Shown here piece after piece: positions 7,833 through 20,102 of a DNA stretch of 56,824 nt; positions within the stretch are counted from its first letter, which is position 1, and every line of letters begins with the position of its first letter. The stretch comes from Myxococcales bacterium. Lineage in GTDB: Bacteria; Myxococcota_A; Polyangia; Palsa-1104. The DNA lies in assembly GCA_028287105.1 (NCBI GenBank), contig JAQBQH010000022.1:1-56824 (forward strand). Reading direction: 5' to 3'. The notes beneath the pieces were generated by a model. The model searched no databases. It saw only the letters and a list, made by a program, of their open reading frames with translations, and had not been told where the DNA came from. A program made the translations under genes and the position numbers.

Positions 7833-9995
7833 CTACAGGCTCACCATTTCAATCGTCACCTTGCACTCGAACGGCTGACCGTCGCCGACGACCACGTCGC
7901 GCCACACCGGCAAGAGCGCCGAGCCCTGGTAGGTGCGCTCGAAGCCGCCCTCGGACTGCGACGCGGTCTCGAGCGGATGGCGCCACAGGATCGCGTTGGG
8001 CGTCGCCGAGATGCGCACGAAGAACTTGTCCCACTCGTTGACCATCTCGAGCACCGTCCCGGCGGGCAGCTCGCCCGTCGACGCCAGCTTGCGCTCGTCC
8101 TTGGACAGCTCGCGTCCGGCGACGCGGTAGTAGCGATCGGGCGCGTCGCCGGCGAGCAGCGTCAGCGACGACTCGGACGCGAACGTCAGCGGCACCGGCG
8201 CCCCTTCCGCCGTGATGCGATAGGTCGCGGTCAGCCGCGCGCCCTCGAGCGTGAGCGTCTTGTCGACGGTGACGGCACGGGTCCCGACCCGCCCCTTGCG
8301 GCGCAGCACCACCTTGGCGCCCGCCGAGCTGGCGCTGTGGTCGACGACGTCGTAGAGCGTCCCGGTGAAGTCGCCCAGCTCCTCGTAGCTGCAGCCGGTA
8401 ACCGCCTGCAGCGTCGTGCCCGCCGGGTAGAAGTGGTCGACGAAGGCGAGCCGCGGATGGCGGTCGTAGCGTAGGAGCTCCTCCAGCCCCGCGGACTTGA
8501 CGGCGTTGAGGTCGTGGATCGAGACCGGCCCGCCGTCGCCCGCCTTGCCGTGCTTGCGCGCCGCCTCGAGCAGCCGCGCGTGGTAGCCCTCGGCGCGGCG
8601 GCCGAGGACGTTGAGCAGGTTGAAGCGCTTGGGGCGGTAGTCCAGCTCGAACACGCCGCCGCCGAGGTCGGGCTTGATGTAGACGGCCGCGTCGACGTTC
8701 TGCAGGATGACCTCCTGCTGCAGGTCGGCGTCGATGTCGGCCTCGATCACGAGCGGCTTGTCGCCGATGCCGAGCACCCGCTCGGCGTGGATCTCGCACT
8801 CGATCAGATGGCGATAGATCGAGTCGCGCAGATAGTTCAGATAGAGCCCGCCGAACAGGCCGTGCCAGTAGCCGCAGTTGCACTGCGCGCGATAGAGCTC
8901 GCGCCGGGCGTGGTCGAGCGCGTGGCCCGCCAGCAGGTTGCTCGGATGTCCGAGCTTCTCCTCGGCGCGGGCCAGCTTGTCGGAGACCCACACCATCTTC
9001 TTGTGCAGGTAGTTGGCCTCGGGATACTTGGCCAGAAAGTTCTGCCAGATGCCGCCGCGGAAGAACGCGCGCGCGCGGTCGAGCTCCCCGCGATCCTTGA
9101 GCGACTGGCGCACCTCGTTATAGTGCTGCTGCGCGTCGGCCGGCAGGCTCCACTCGCCCATCTCCTCGTACGACGCCGTCGGCAGGTAGACGCGGCCCGT
9201 CGGACGATGGCTGGCGAGATATTCGCCGAAGTGGGCCGTCTTGAACGAACCCTCTCGCTGGCGCTCGACGAGCATGCCGAGGAACTCCTTGAGCCAGCCC
9301 TTCTCCCAGACCCACTCCTTCGTGTGCGGCCAGACGCCGAACTTCTCGCCGTCGTCGCCGTACGTGATGGCGGCGTCGCCGGGGGTCTCGCGACGCAGCT
9401 GCTCGAGCACCTCGATCGACTCCCACGCCTTGAGGAACGGGATCGCCTCGCGCAGCTTCTTGTCGATGGGGAAGAGCGCCAGCGGCGTGCCGGCCTTCTC
9501 GGTGACGTAGTGGCCGCGCAGCGTGCCCTCGAGGCCGGCGGCGCGAAAGTGGCCGTCGTCGACGAGCGTGAACTTCATGCCGGCGTCGGCGATCAGCTTG
9601 GCCAGCGCCGGCTCCCACACGCGCTCGGCGAGCCACATGCCGGTGGGGCGCACCTCGAAGTGGGTCTCGAGGTAGTCGGACATCATGGCGATCTGGCCGC
9701 GCGCGTCGCGCTCCGGCAGCACCGCCAGCATCGGCTCGTAGAAGCCGCCGCCGAGGAGCTCCACCTGGTCGCGCCCGACGAGGGTGCGGATCTTGTCGAA
9801 GTAGTCGGGACGCTCGCGCTCGATCCACTCGAGGAGCGGCCCGGTGTGATGGAGCGCCATCTTGATCGTCGGAAAATCGAGCAGCGTGTCGATCAGCGGC
9901 CGATAGCAGTCGTCGTAGGCCTGCTGGAAGACGTGTCCGAAGTTGCCGTCGGGCTGATGGTTGTGGATGGCGAGGAGGAGCGTCAGCTGACCCAT
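7833..9995 (-). CDS. GH57 family 4-alpha-glucanotransferase / alpha-amylase-like enzyme
   Basis: 720 residues, intracellular (no signal peptide). GH57 motifs appear in order: HNHQP (11-15), GGGFYEP (82-88), the nucleophile region MWLAERVWEP with E124, and ITYGDDGEKFGVWP with the acid/base candidate D214 or D215. These positions match the catalytic Glu123/Asp214 of Thermococcus litoralis 4-alpha-glucanotransferase. The C-terminal half has the beta-sandwich domains seen in that enzyme (DUF1925/DUF1926 type). It would remodel maltodextrin or glycogen chains. First gene of a glycogen block with galT and glgA. No Shine-Dalgarno; TAGATT lies 9 nt upstream of the ATG. Exact specificity (glucanotransferase, amylase or branching enzyme) is not settled by sequence. 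Confidence 0.88.
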   Translation of the reverse strand: MGQLTLLLAIHNHQPDGNFGHVFQQAYDDCYRPLIDTLLDFPTIKMALHHTGPLLEWIERERPDYFDKIRTLVGRDQVELLGGGFYEPMLAVLPERDARGQIAMMSDYLETHFEVRPTGMWLAERVWEPALAKLIADAGMKFTLVDDGHFRAAGLEGTLRGHYVTEKAGTPLALFPIDKKLREAIPFLKAWESIEVLEQLRRETPGDAAITYGDDGEKFGVWPHTKEWVWEKGWLKEFLGMLVERQREGSFKTAHFGEYLASHRPTGRVYLPTASYEEMGEWSLPADAQQHYNEVRQSLKDRGELDRARAFFRGGIWQNFLAKYPEANYLHKKMVWVSDKLARAEEKLGHPSNLLAGHALDHARRELYRAQCNCGYWHGLFGGLYLNYLRDSIYRHLIECEIHAERVLGIGDKPLVIEADIDADLQQEVILQNVDAAVYIKPDLGGGVFELDYRPKRFNLLNVLGRRAEGYHARLLEAARKHGKAGDGGPVSIHDLNAVKSAGLEELLRYDRHPRLAFVDHFYPAGTTLQAVTGCSYEELGDFTGTLYDVVDHSASSAGAKVVLRRKGRVGTRAVTVDKTLTLEGARLTATYRITAEGAPVPLTFASESSLTLLAGDAPDRYYRVAGRELSKDERKLASTGELPAGTVLEMVNEWDKFFVRISATPNAILWRHPLETASQSEGGFERTYQGSALLPVWRDVVVGDGQPFECKVTIEMVSL

Positions 9996-10004
9996 TGGGA
10001 TGGA

Positions 10005-10010
10005 AATCTA
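10005..10010 (-). promoter_or_regulatory. Putative -10 element (TAGATT) of the GH57 operon
   Basis: Minus-strand TAGATT, 9 nt before the ATG at 9995. The rest of the 226-nt gap up to folD (9996-10221) shows no gene; its only other notable content is the heptamer repeat at 10191-10212. Confidence 0.4.
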
Positions 10011-10190
10011 TGCACCAACTGGCTTTTCGGCAACGACGATCCGGAGCGGAAAGAACGTGTCCACGATCAACGGGCCTCGGGTGGATACAGTCAAACCCGG
10101 ATCAGGCGAGAGCTGACAGCCGAGCGCCTTCAGAGCGGTGCCGTCGCCGGGACGCCGCTCGTCCCAGCGGGCGCTTGGTGGGGTAGCGGA

Positions 10191-10212
10191 CTGACAGCTG
10201 TCAGCTGTCAGC
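10191..10212. repeat. Heptanucleotide repeat (TGACAGC/TGTCAGC), partly palindromic
   Basis: Three consecutive 7-mers, CTGACAG CTGTCAG CTGTCAG plus a C, just after the 3' end of folD. The first two units form a perfect 14-nt palindrome. A related motif (GCTGACAGCC) lies at about 10106-10115, and the same heptamer family recurs inside the coding sequence at 24322-24349. There is no T-run, so a terminator role for folD is doubtful. Confidence 0.7.
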
Positions 10213-10221
10213 TCTTCAGTG

Positions 10222-11076
10222 TCAGCGCGACGCGCCGGCCGCGTAGACGGTGTTGCGAAGCAGCATGGCGATGGTCATCGGACCGACGCCGCCCGGCACC
10301 GGGGTGATGGCGCGCGCGCGCCGCGCCGCCGCCGCGAATTCGACGTCGCCGACCAGCTTTCCGTCGCTGCCGCGGTTCATGCCGACGTCGATCACGGTGG
10401 CGCCCGGCTTGACCCAGTCGCCCTTGACGAACTCCGCCTTGCCGATGGCGGCGACGACGATGTCGGCGCGCCGCACGACGTCGGGCAGGTTCTTCGTCTG
10501 CGAGTGGCAGATGGTGACGGTGGCGTTGTCGTTACATAGGAGCGCCGCCATCGGCCGCCCGACCAGCTGCGAGCGTCCGATGACCACCGCCTCGGCGCCG
10601 GCGATCGGCGTCTTGGCCTCGGCGAGGAGCCGCATGCAGCCCTGCGGCGTGCAGGCGACCATGACCGGCTGCCCGCCCCACAGTCGCCCCAGGCTCCACG
10701 GATGCAGCCCGTCGACGTCCTTGCGCGCGTCGATGGTGTTGATCACCCGCTGCTGCGAAATCTGCTTGGGCACCGGGAACTGCACCAGGATGCCGTGCAC
10801 GCGCGCGTCGGCGTTGAGCTCCGCGACCAGCCCGAGGAGCGTCTCCTCCGAGGTGTCGGCGCCGAGCTTGTGGTCGAAGGTGGCGATGCCAGCCTCGGCC
10901 GCGGCCTTGGTCTTGTTGCGCACGTAGACCTGCGACGCCGGGTCCTCACCGACGAGAACGACCGCCAGCCCGGGCGTCACGCCGCGGGCGATCAGCCGGT
11001 CGGCCTCGGCCCGCACCTCGGCGCGGACCGCGGCAGCGACCGCCTTGCCGTCGATGACCAGCGTCTGCGCGCTCAT
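10222..11076 (-). CDS. folD: Bifunctional methylene-THF dehydrogenase / methenyl-THF cyclohydrolase
   Basis: 284 residues from the ATG at 11076. FolD interconverts 5,10-methylene-THF and 10-formyl-THF, the one-carbon donor used by PurH (encoded at 28799). Recognisable segments are the substrate site [13 protein letters not shown] with the catalytic lysine, [23 protein letters not shown], the nucleotide-binding [13 protein letters not shown], and the C-terminal [16 protein letters not shown]. Full family length. The start codon overlaps the stop of the upstream FmdB-type gene by ATGA, so the two are probably coupled; the in-frame extension to 11220 is antisense-like read-through of the FmdB gene. 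Confidence 0.95.
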   Translation of the reverse strand: MSAQTLVIDGKAVAAAVRAEVRAEADRLIARGVTPGLAVVLVGEDPASQVYVRNKTKAAAEAGIATFDHKLGADTSEETLLGLVAELNADARVHGILVQFPVPKQISQQRVINTIDARKDVDGLHPWSLGRLWGGQPVMVACTPQGCMRLLAEAKTPIAGAEAVVIGRSQLVGRPMAALLCNDNATVTICHSQTKNLPDVVRRADIVVAAIGKAEFVKGDWVKPGATVIDVGMNRGSDGKLVGDVEFAAAARRARAITPVPGGVGPMTIAMLLRNTVYAAGASR

Positions 11077-11372
11077 TCTTTCTTGTCGCTCTTCTCCGAC
11101 TTCGTCGTCGTCGACGGGGTCGTCGAGGTCGTGGTCGAGGAGCTGGAGCTGGACGAGGAGCTCGAATCGGAGCTCTTGCTGTCCGGCTTCTTCGTCGACG
11201 AGTAGAGGTCCTTGTACCAACCTCCGCCCTTCAGGATGAAGCCCGAGGCCGAGATGAGCCGCTCGAGCTCACCCTTGCACTCCTCGCACTCGGTCTTCTT
11301 GGCTTCGCTCATCGACTGAAAATATTCGAAGCGCTTTCCGCACTTCTTGCATTCGTATTCGTAGGTCGGCAT
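11073..11372 (-). CDS. FmdB-family zinc ribbon protein with Ser/Thr-rich tail
   Basis: 99 residues. The N-terminus [15 protein letters not shown] is the start of the FmdB/CxxC_CxxC regulatory zinc-ribbon family; the second knuckle is CEECKGEL, giving four zinc cysteines (two CxxC pairs). Residues 38-55 contain the usual [14 protein letters not shown]. The last 40 residues are almost pure Ser/Thr/Lys/Asp, a disordered tail longer than in many homologues. Role unproven; family members occur beside many unrelated genes. AGGA lies upstream of the ATG. It overlaps folD by 4 nt. Confidence 0.88.
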   Translation of the reverse strand: MPTYEYECKKCGKRFEYFQSMSEAKKTECEECKGELERLISASGFILKGGGWYKDLYSSTKKPDSKSSDSSSSSSSSSSTTTSTTPSTTTKSEKSDKKE

Positions 11373-11388
11373 CGGTTTTCCTGACTTA

Positions 11389-12090
11389 CTACCTCACGGC
11401 GGCGGGCCGCGACAACGTGCGAATCACTGCAGCCTGTAGCTCATGATAAGACGGCGGGGTGGCCAGCGCTTCATCGGCCCCCGAAGTTTTTCCGGCCTGA
11501 CGCACCCGCGCGTCGCCGGCCAGGAGGATCACCGGCGTGGCGTGGGCCAGCGCTTCGGCCTTCACCTTGGCGGCCCGAATCGCGCGCAGCCCCATCTCGG
11601 GATTGAGGTCGAGGTCGACGACCACGAGGTCCGGGCCCTGGTCGAGCGCCACTTCGGCGACCGACGCGTTCGTGGCCTCGACGATCTCGCAGGCGATGAT
11701 GCTGCGCACGTAGCGGCCGATGAGCGCCAGGCGATCGGGCGACGCCGCGATCACCAGCACCGTCAGCCCCACGAAGTCGCGCACCAGGAGGTCGATGGTC
11801 TCGCCGTAGCGCGAATCGAGCGTGTCGAACTGAATGCCCATGCCGTCGGGCAGGCCGTCCTTGGAGTCTTTGCGGACCCAGGCGACCACGCCCTGCACCG
11901 CGAGCGGCCCGACGCCGGGGACCTCGAAGCTCAGGCTGACGTGCTCACCCGGATCGAGCGGCGTCGTCGTCTCGAGAAACAGCCCGCCCTTGGACAGGTT
12001 GACGGAGTACGACACGAGGAAGGCACCGGCGGTCCGGTACTGAACCTCGAGCGAAATCGGAAGGCGTGGTTGGCGGCGGTCGGCGGCCAT
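11389..12090 (-). CDS. PilZ - receiver-like two-domain protein
   Basis: 233 residues. Residues 1-105 form a PilZ domain of the myxobacterial type: RRQPRLPISLEVQYR at the N-terminus, then NLSKGGLFLETT and a hydrophobic VQGVVAWVRKD. Residues about 107-230 form a response-regulator receiver-like fold: VLVIAASPDRLALIGRYV, then DLVVVDLDL with a candidate phospho-acceptor Asp, and VILLAGDARVR. The lysine normally found near the end is not obvious. c-di-GMP binding and phosphorylation are inferred. The gene lies 15 nt downstream of parB in the same direction, so it may be co-transcribed with the chromosome partition genes. Confidence 0.8.
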   Translation of the reverse strand: MAADRRQPRLPISLEVQYRTAGAFLVSYSVNLSKGGLFLETTTPLDPGEHVSLSFEVPGVGPLAVQGVVAWVRKDSKDGLPDGMGIQFDTLDSRYGETIDLLVRDFVGLTVLVIAASPDRLALIGRYVRSIIACEIVEATNASVAEVALDQGPDLVVVDLDLNPEMGLRAIRAAKVKAEALAHATPVILLAGDARVRQAGKTSGADEALATPPSYHELQAAVIRTLSRPAAVR

Positions 12091-12105
12091 GGTCAGCGGA
12101 CCATG

Positions 12106-12993
12106 CTAGCGCAAGAGCTTGTCGAGCAGGGAGTCGAGCTGGTCGAGCGAGTGGTATTCGATCTCGATTTTGCCCGCCTGCGTCGATTTCTGGGCCAGGC
12201 GTACCTTGGTGCCGAAGGCGCGCTCCAGCTTCTGCTCGAGGTCGCGCGTCGACGCTGTCGACGCCGGCACATCGACCGGCTTCTTGGCCTTGACGTCGCC
12301 GCGCTCGCGACGGACGAGGTCCTCGGTCTGCCGCACCGAGAGCTGCTTCTGCACCACGCGCGCGGCGGCCCGCTCGATGGCCGACTCCGCCTCGAGACCG
12401 AGCAGCGCGCGGGCATGTCCCATCTGCAGCTCGTCCGACGCGACCAGGTTGCGCACCTTCTGCGGCAGCTTGAGCAGGCGCAGCGCGTTGGCGACGGTCG
12501 CGCGGTCCTTGCCGACCCGCTGCGCCAGCTGCTCCTGGGTGTAGGCGAACTCGGTCGAGAGCCGGTGATAGGCCTCCGCCTCTTCGATCGGGTTGAGGTC
12601 CTCGCGCTGCAGGTTCTCGACGAGCGTCAGCTCGTACGCCTCCTGCTGCGCGACCTCCTTGACGACGACCGGGACGGCCTTGAGCCCCGCGCGCTGCGAG
12701 GCACGCCAGCGCCGCTCGCCGGCGATGAGCCAATAGCCGCCGCCCTCTTGCGCGCTGCGCTGCCGGACGACCAGAGGCTGCACGACGCCCTGGTTCTTGA
12801 TCGACTCGGCCAGCTCGTTGAGCTTCTGCTCGTCGAAGCGCTGCCGCGGATTGTCCGCCGAGGGATGGACGTCCTCGATGGCGCACTCGAAGTATTCGCG
12901 CCGAATTGGCGTCGGTGGCGCATTCTGATGCTGCGCACCCGGAATCAGTGCGCCCAGCCCCCGGCCGAGCGCCGGCCTCTTCGAGTTGTTCAT
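12106..12993 (-). CDS. parB: Chromosome partitioning protein ParB
   Basis: 295 residues from ATG 12993. ParB is a CTP-dependent DNA clamp that loads at parS sites and partners ParA. The sequence begins MNNSKRPALGRGLGALIP, the usual chromosomal ParB N-terminus. It then shows NPRQRFDE, the CTP-binding/arginine-rich GERRWRA, LVENLQREDLNPIEEA, a helix-turn-helix (YTQEQLAQRVGKDRATVANAL) and a C-terminal dimerisation region. An in-frame extension to 13092 overlaps the parA end and is rejected. GGTGA precedes the ATG. Encoded 19 nt after parA. I saw no parS consensus within the window. Confidence 0.95.
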   Translation of the reverse strand: MNNSKRPALGRGLGALIPGAQHQNAPPTPIRREYFECAIEDVHPSADNPRQRFDEQKLNELAESIKNQGVVQPLVVRQRSAQEGGGYWLIAGERRWRASQRAGLKAVPVVVKEVAQQEAYELTLVENLQREDLNPIEEAEAYHRLSTEFAYTQEQLAQRVGKDRATVANALRLLKLPQKVRNLVASDELQMGHARALLGLEAESAIERAAARVVQKQLSVRQTEDLVRRERGDVKAKKPVDVPASTASTRDLEQKLERAFGTKVRLAQKSTQAGKIEIEYHSLDQLDSLLDKLLR

Positions 12994-13012
12994 CGTCACC
13001 CTGGTGAACCGA

Positions 13013-13837
13013 CTACGCCGCCTCACGCTCGCGATGCAGGAACTCCTGCGCGAGCGCTTGATAACTCTGACAACCGCTCGAGCGGTTGTCATATAAAAGG
13101 ATCGGTTGGCCGTGCGACGGCGCTTCCGACAGGCGCACGTTGCGCGGGATCGTCGTCTGGTAGACCTTACCCTCGAAGTGGCTGCGCACTTCGTTGGCGA
13201 CCTGCTGCGTGAGGTTCATGCGCGGGTCGACCATGGTGAGCAAGATGCCCTCGATCTCGAGCTCCGGATTGAGCGACGCCTTGACCTGATGAATCGTCTC
13301 GGTCAGGTGCGACAGCCCCTCGAGCGCGTAGTACTCGCACTGCATCGGGATGACCACGGCCGTCGCCGCCACCAGCGCGTTCAGCGTCAGGAGGCCCAGC
13401 GAGGGCGGGCAGTCGATGACGATGTATTCGTACTGGTTGGCGATGGGCGAGAGCGCATCGCGCAGCCGGAATTCCCGCCGCTTGACGTTGACCAGCTCGA
13501 CCTCGGCGCCCGCCAGATCGCGGGTCGACGGCACAATCCATAGATTGGGAACTTCGGTGAGCTGGGTCAGCTCCCGCAGCGGGCGGGGCGCCCCGTGATG
13601 CTCGGACGGCGACAGCCCTTCGTAGATGCCCTCGGCCAGGGTTCCCTTGGGAAAACCGAGCCCTGACGTGCAGTTGGCCTGCGGGTCCATGTCGACCACG
13701 AGCACCCGGTGGCCAGCGTGCGCGATGGAGGCGGCGAGGTTCACCGTCGTGGTCGTCTTACCCACGCCCCCCTTCTGGTTCGCGATCGCCAGAATGCGCT
13801 TCACGCGTCGGTTTCTATCACACGACCCTGTGGACAC
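13013..13837 (-). CDS. parA: Chromosome partitioning ATPase ParA (Soj)
   Basis: 274 residues from GTG 13837. Deviant Walker A motif KGGVGKTTT, Walker A' region VLVVDMDPQANCTSGLG, Walker B VIDCPPSLGLLTLNAL and the C-terminal IPRNVRLSEAPSHGQPILLYD are all intact. ParA-ATP binds nucleoid DNA and, with ParB, segregates the origin region. An alternative GTG at 13804, directly before KRILAIANQKGG, would give a more typical N-terminus; neither start has a strong Shine-Dalgarno, though AAAGAG precedes the longer one. parAB suggests that the segment could lie near oriC, as in many bacteria. It is divergently oriented to the small gene at 13923. Confidence 0.95.
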   Translation of the reverse strand: MSTGSCDRNRRVKRILAIANQKGGVGKTTTTVNLAASIAHAGHRVLVVDMDPQANCTSGLGFPKGTLAEGIYEGLSPSEHHGAPRPLRELTQLTEVPNLWIVPSTRDLAGAEVELVNVKRREFRLRDALSPIANQYEYIVIDCPPSLGLLTLNALVAATAVVIPMQCEYYALEGLSHLTETIHQVKASLNPELEIEGILLTMVDPRMNLTQQVANEVRSHFEGKVYQTTIPRNVRLSEAPSHGQPILLYDNRSSGCQSYQALAQEFLHREREAA

Positions 13838-13922
13838 GCTCTTTTTCAGAAAAAAATTTGCACAACGATCAGGTAGGCGATAGTAGTTGTATGTAGGACA
13901 TCAACCCACAGTGGAGACGCTC

Positions 13923-14093
13923 ATGAGGGGATACGCCGCTCCGAAGGTTTACCGGTCCTTTGAAGAGTTCGAGCGCGACGAGCTCCGCAAGCTCGACGGC
14001 CTCCACGTCAGCATCGACGAGATGCTCGATGAGATGTTCGCCGATGAGCTCGACTTCGAGCCCGGCGAAAAGAAAAATCGCGACGACGACTAG
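13923..14093 (+). CDS. Small acidic protein of unknown function (56 aa)
   Basis: 56 residues beginning MRGYAAPKVYRSFEEFERDEL and ending in an acidic tail. The charge pattern is helical and strongly acidic (many Glu/Asp around two possible amphipathic helices, SFEEFERDEL and SIDEMLDEMFADEL). The ATG at 13923 is chosen because GGAGA (13912-13916) lies 6-7 nt upstream; an earlier in-frame ATG at 13887 exists. No family recognised. It is divergent from parA and about 85 nt away, so the two may share a regulatory region. A protein-interaction or regulatory peptide is possible but not shown. Confidence 0.6.
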   Translation: MRGYAAPKVYRSFEEFERDELRKLDGLHVSIDEMLDEMFADELDFEPGEKKNRDDD

Positions 14094-14466
14094 CTCGACT
14101 TCGTGGAGGCGGTCCGCAGATAGGTCGCCTCCATGAAGGTGCTTCACGTCGCGCCGCCGTCCCGGCTGTTCTCGATCGAGAAGCGGAGCTGGTCGGCATC
14201 CGGGAACGTGAACGTGTAGCGACCTGGCGGCTGATAGCCCATCGAGTCGACCCAGCGTCGCCGCTGTACGAGGTCTCGTTGTCCTTCATCTGCACGTCGT
14301 CGCCGGCGACGAAGAATCCGTCGCGGATGACGTGATGATCGTAGCGGCCGCTGCGCTTGCCTGCCGGTCCCTACGGCGAGGCGTGCATCTTTTCCTCGCC
14401 TACCCACGTGCCCGCCAGTCGCTGAATGCGCCGGTGCTGCTCATTCACCTTCGGCATCTCGATCAT
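14090..14466 (-). pseudogene. Decayed DUF1579-family gene
   Basis: Reading the minus strand from ATG 14466 gives MIEMPKVNEQHRRIQRLAGTW, then VGEEKMHASP and a stop TAG at 14371-14373, where the family has Trp. The same frame continues with GRYDHHVIRDGFFVAGDDVQ and KDNETSYSG. A frameshift or deletion near 14255-14262 moves to a second frame: WVDSMGYQPPGRYTFTFPDA, DQLRFSIENSRDGGAT. That is followed by TGA at 14144-14146, again where Trp is expected, and then STFMEATYLRTASTKSS with a final stop at 14090-14092. This is the DUF1579 order (LAGTWxGEEKMHPSPW, HWFDSMG, GRYTFTFPDA, FMEATY). It has two nonsense codons, at least one frameshift and about 30 residues missing internally. The 3' end overlaps the 56-aa gene by 4 nt. 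Confidence 0.8.
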
Positions 14467-14534
14467 CAACTCCCGCGCTGCGTCGTTGGTGATTGCCGTC
14501 GAAAAGTCGGTGAGCCATACTTAGGTGCAAAGCG

Positions 14535-14563
14535 TTGACAGCACCAGAGAGCCGCCATACGTT
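14535..14563 (+). promoter_or_regulatory. Sigma70-type promoter of lon
   Basis: Perfect -35 TTGACA (14535-14540), 17-nt spacer, -10 TACGTT (14558-14563), about 49 nt before the lon ATG, whose Shine-Dalgarno AAGGAGA lies at 14598-14604. No heat-shock inverted repeat (CIRCE) is visible. Confidence 0.75.
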
Positions 14564-14611
14564 CGTAAAACTCAGCGCTGCGTTCTTCCCGCAGCCAAGG
14601 AGACGGCCCCG

Positions 14612-17062
<2,451 letters not shown>

Positions 17063-17087
17063 CGAAGCTCCCCGTTTTACGTCTTTT

Positions 17088-17125
17088 CGCGGCCGTCGGA
17101 ACCCTCCGGCGGCCGCTTTTTTTTT
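17088..17125 (+). terminator. Intrinsic terminator of lon
   Basis: 12-bp GC-rich stem, GCGGCCGTCGGA paired with TCCGGCGGCCGC (one G-T pair), 5-nt loop AACCC, followed by nine T. Confidence 0.9.
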
Positions 17126-17140
17126 AGGGTCGTCCGTTAC

Positions 17141-17169
17141 TTGACGGGCTCGGAACACATGATTAGGTT
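17141..17169 (+). promoter_or_regulatory. Likely sigma70-type promoter of dnaK
   Basis: TTGACG (17141-17146), 17-nt spacer, TAGGTT (17164-17169), 55 nt upstream of the dnaK ATG. No CIRCE element or sigma32-like box is obvious. Confidence 0.6.
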
Positions 17170-17224
17170 GCCAGCCACGTACGGGAATCGAGCCTAATTC
17201 GGTCCCGCCTGGAGGCTACGCACA

Positions 17225-19156
<1,932 letters not shown>

Positions 19157-19188
19157 AAGAGCAGCGATTAGCTGTTAGCGAAAACAGA

Positions 19189-19218
19189 ACGGCCGGGAGC
19201 GATCCCGGCCGTTTTTTT
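19189..19218 (+). terminator. Intrinsic terminator of dnaK
   Basis: 10-bp stem ACGGCCGGGA / TCCCGGCCGT with a 4-nt GCGA loop, followed by a seven-T run. Confidence 0.9.
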
Positions 19219-19272
19219 ACGTTTCGCCGACGCGACCAGCGAATCTCGCCGAGGCACCAGCGAGCTGCGTGG

Positions 19273-19680
19273 CTAGTCCTTGCGGCGCGAGTATTCCCAG
19301 CCGCGACGCACGAAGTCGCGCGACTCGGCCCACGGACGCGACGGCCTCATCTCGTTCCACTCGCTCTCGAGCGTCTTCTCGTGCGCGTCGAACTCGACGT
19401 CCTTGTAGTTGCTCCCGGCGCCGTAGCCATAGCGCATCGCCGGCTCGACGCTGTTCCAGTCGCCCACCGGCTCTTTTCCGGCCATCTGCTTGAGCGTGTC
19501 GCCCGCGTCTTGATTGAGCTCCTGGCCCGACTTCTTGCTGAAGTCGTGCTTGGTCTGCTCCCAGTCGCGCCTCAGCGCCTCTTTGATGCGCGTCCACGAG
19601 GACGTGTGATCCTTGCTCCACCAGCGTGGCGAGTTGGATCCGGCCGTCACGTTCGGGTCTTTATCCTTGTCGTGCTGCAT
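19273..19680 (-). CDS. Hydrophilic stress-like protein of unknown function
   Basis: 135 residues from ATG 19680, which has GGAGG about 8 nt upstream. The protein is very hydrophilic and rich in Trp, Arg, Lys, Glu and Asp. It shows spaced Trp-containing segments: WWSKDHTSSWTRIKEALRRD, DWEQTKHDFSKKSG, GDWNSVEPAMRYGYG, LESEWNEMRPSRPW and FVRRGWEYSRR. No signal peptide or membrane segment. The repeated W-x-(K/R/E) helices and the central MRYGYGAGSNY resemble small stress-associated proteins of Myxococcota and Deinococcota, but I cannot name the family with certainty. It is convergent with dnaK and separated from it by the dnaK terminator. Confidence 0.75.
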   Translation of the reverse strand: MQHDKDKDPNVTAGSNSPRWWSKDHTSSWTRIKEALRRDWEQTKHDFSKKSGQELNQDAGDTLKQMAGKEPVGDWNSVEPAMRYGYGAGSNYKDVEFDAHEKTLESEWNEMRPSRPWAESRDFVRRGWEYSRRKD

Positions 19681-19731
19681 CGTGTACCTCCGCCTACCCG
19701 AAGGTAGGGCGAGGTGACCAGCGAGCAAGCG

Positions 19732-20094
19732 CTACTTGGCGGTGCGGACTTCTTCGGTGAGCTGTTGCAGCTCGTCGGCGCCGACCCCGAACGTGGTGGC
19801 GATGTTGACGATGGCGCGCCGCTCGCCGTCGGCGTAGTTGCCGTCGGAGAGCGCCATCTTGACGCACAGCCGCAGCACCTCCCGCCGCTTGTCGGGCGCC
19901 GCGATGACCCGCGCGAGGCGGGCCACGTCGAGGGTGGCTGGAATGAACGAGAGCCCGCCGACCGAATGCGCCATGGCGAAGGCGTCGAGGAAGGACGCTT
20001 CGCGCGCGAGGATGGCGCCGTCGGCGGCGGCAACCGCGGCCAGCGCACGTGCGATCTCCTGCGCTTCGTCGGGGGCGAACGTAATGGCGCCCAT
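19732..20094 (-). CDS. TerB-like helical protein
   Basis: 120 residues beginning MGAITFAPDEAQEIARALAA. The pattern VAAADGAILAREASFLDAF followed by LSDGNYADGERRAIVNIATTFG gives two Asp-containing helix starts, typical of the TerB/DjlA-like all-helical fold first named from tellurite resistance. Its biochemical role is unknown in general. The frame remains open upstream to 21024 only because it is antisense to the next genes; the domain begins at 20094. The ATG has no Shine-Dalgarno but has TATCAT 8 nt upstream, back to back with the -10 of the divergent endopeptidase gene. Confidence 0.75.
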   Translation of the reverse strand: MGAITFAPDEAQEIARALAAVAAADGAILAREASFLDAFAMAHSVGGLSFIPATLDVARLARVIAAPDKRREVLRLCVKMALSDGNYADGERRAIVNIATTFGVGADELQQLTEEVRTAK

Positions 20095-20102
20095 GGCTGG
20101 CG

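Noticed and set aside
10191-10212. Intrinsic terminator of folD
   Set aside because: The palindrome is AT/GC-mixed with no T-run on the minus strand, so rho-independent termination is unlikely.
12106-13923. Search for a parS site near parAB
   Set aside because: No match to the TGTTTCACGTGAAACA consensus or a close variant was seen in the window; the palindrome at 10191 does not resemble it.
17126-17224. CIRCE or sigma32-type heat-shock element before dnaK
   Set aside because: No TTAGCACTC inverted repeat and no sigma32-like box; the visible boxes fit a sigma70 promoter.
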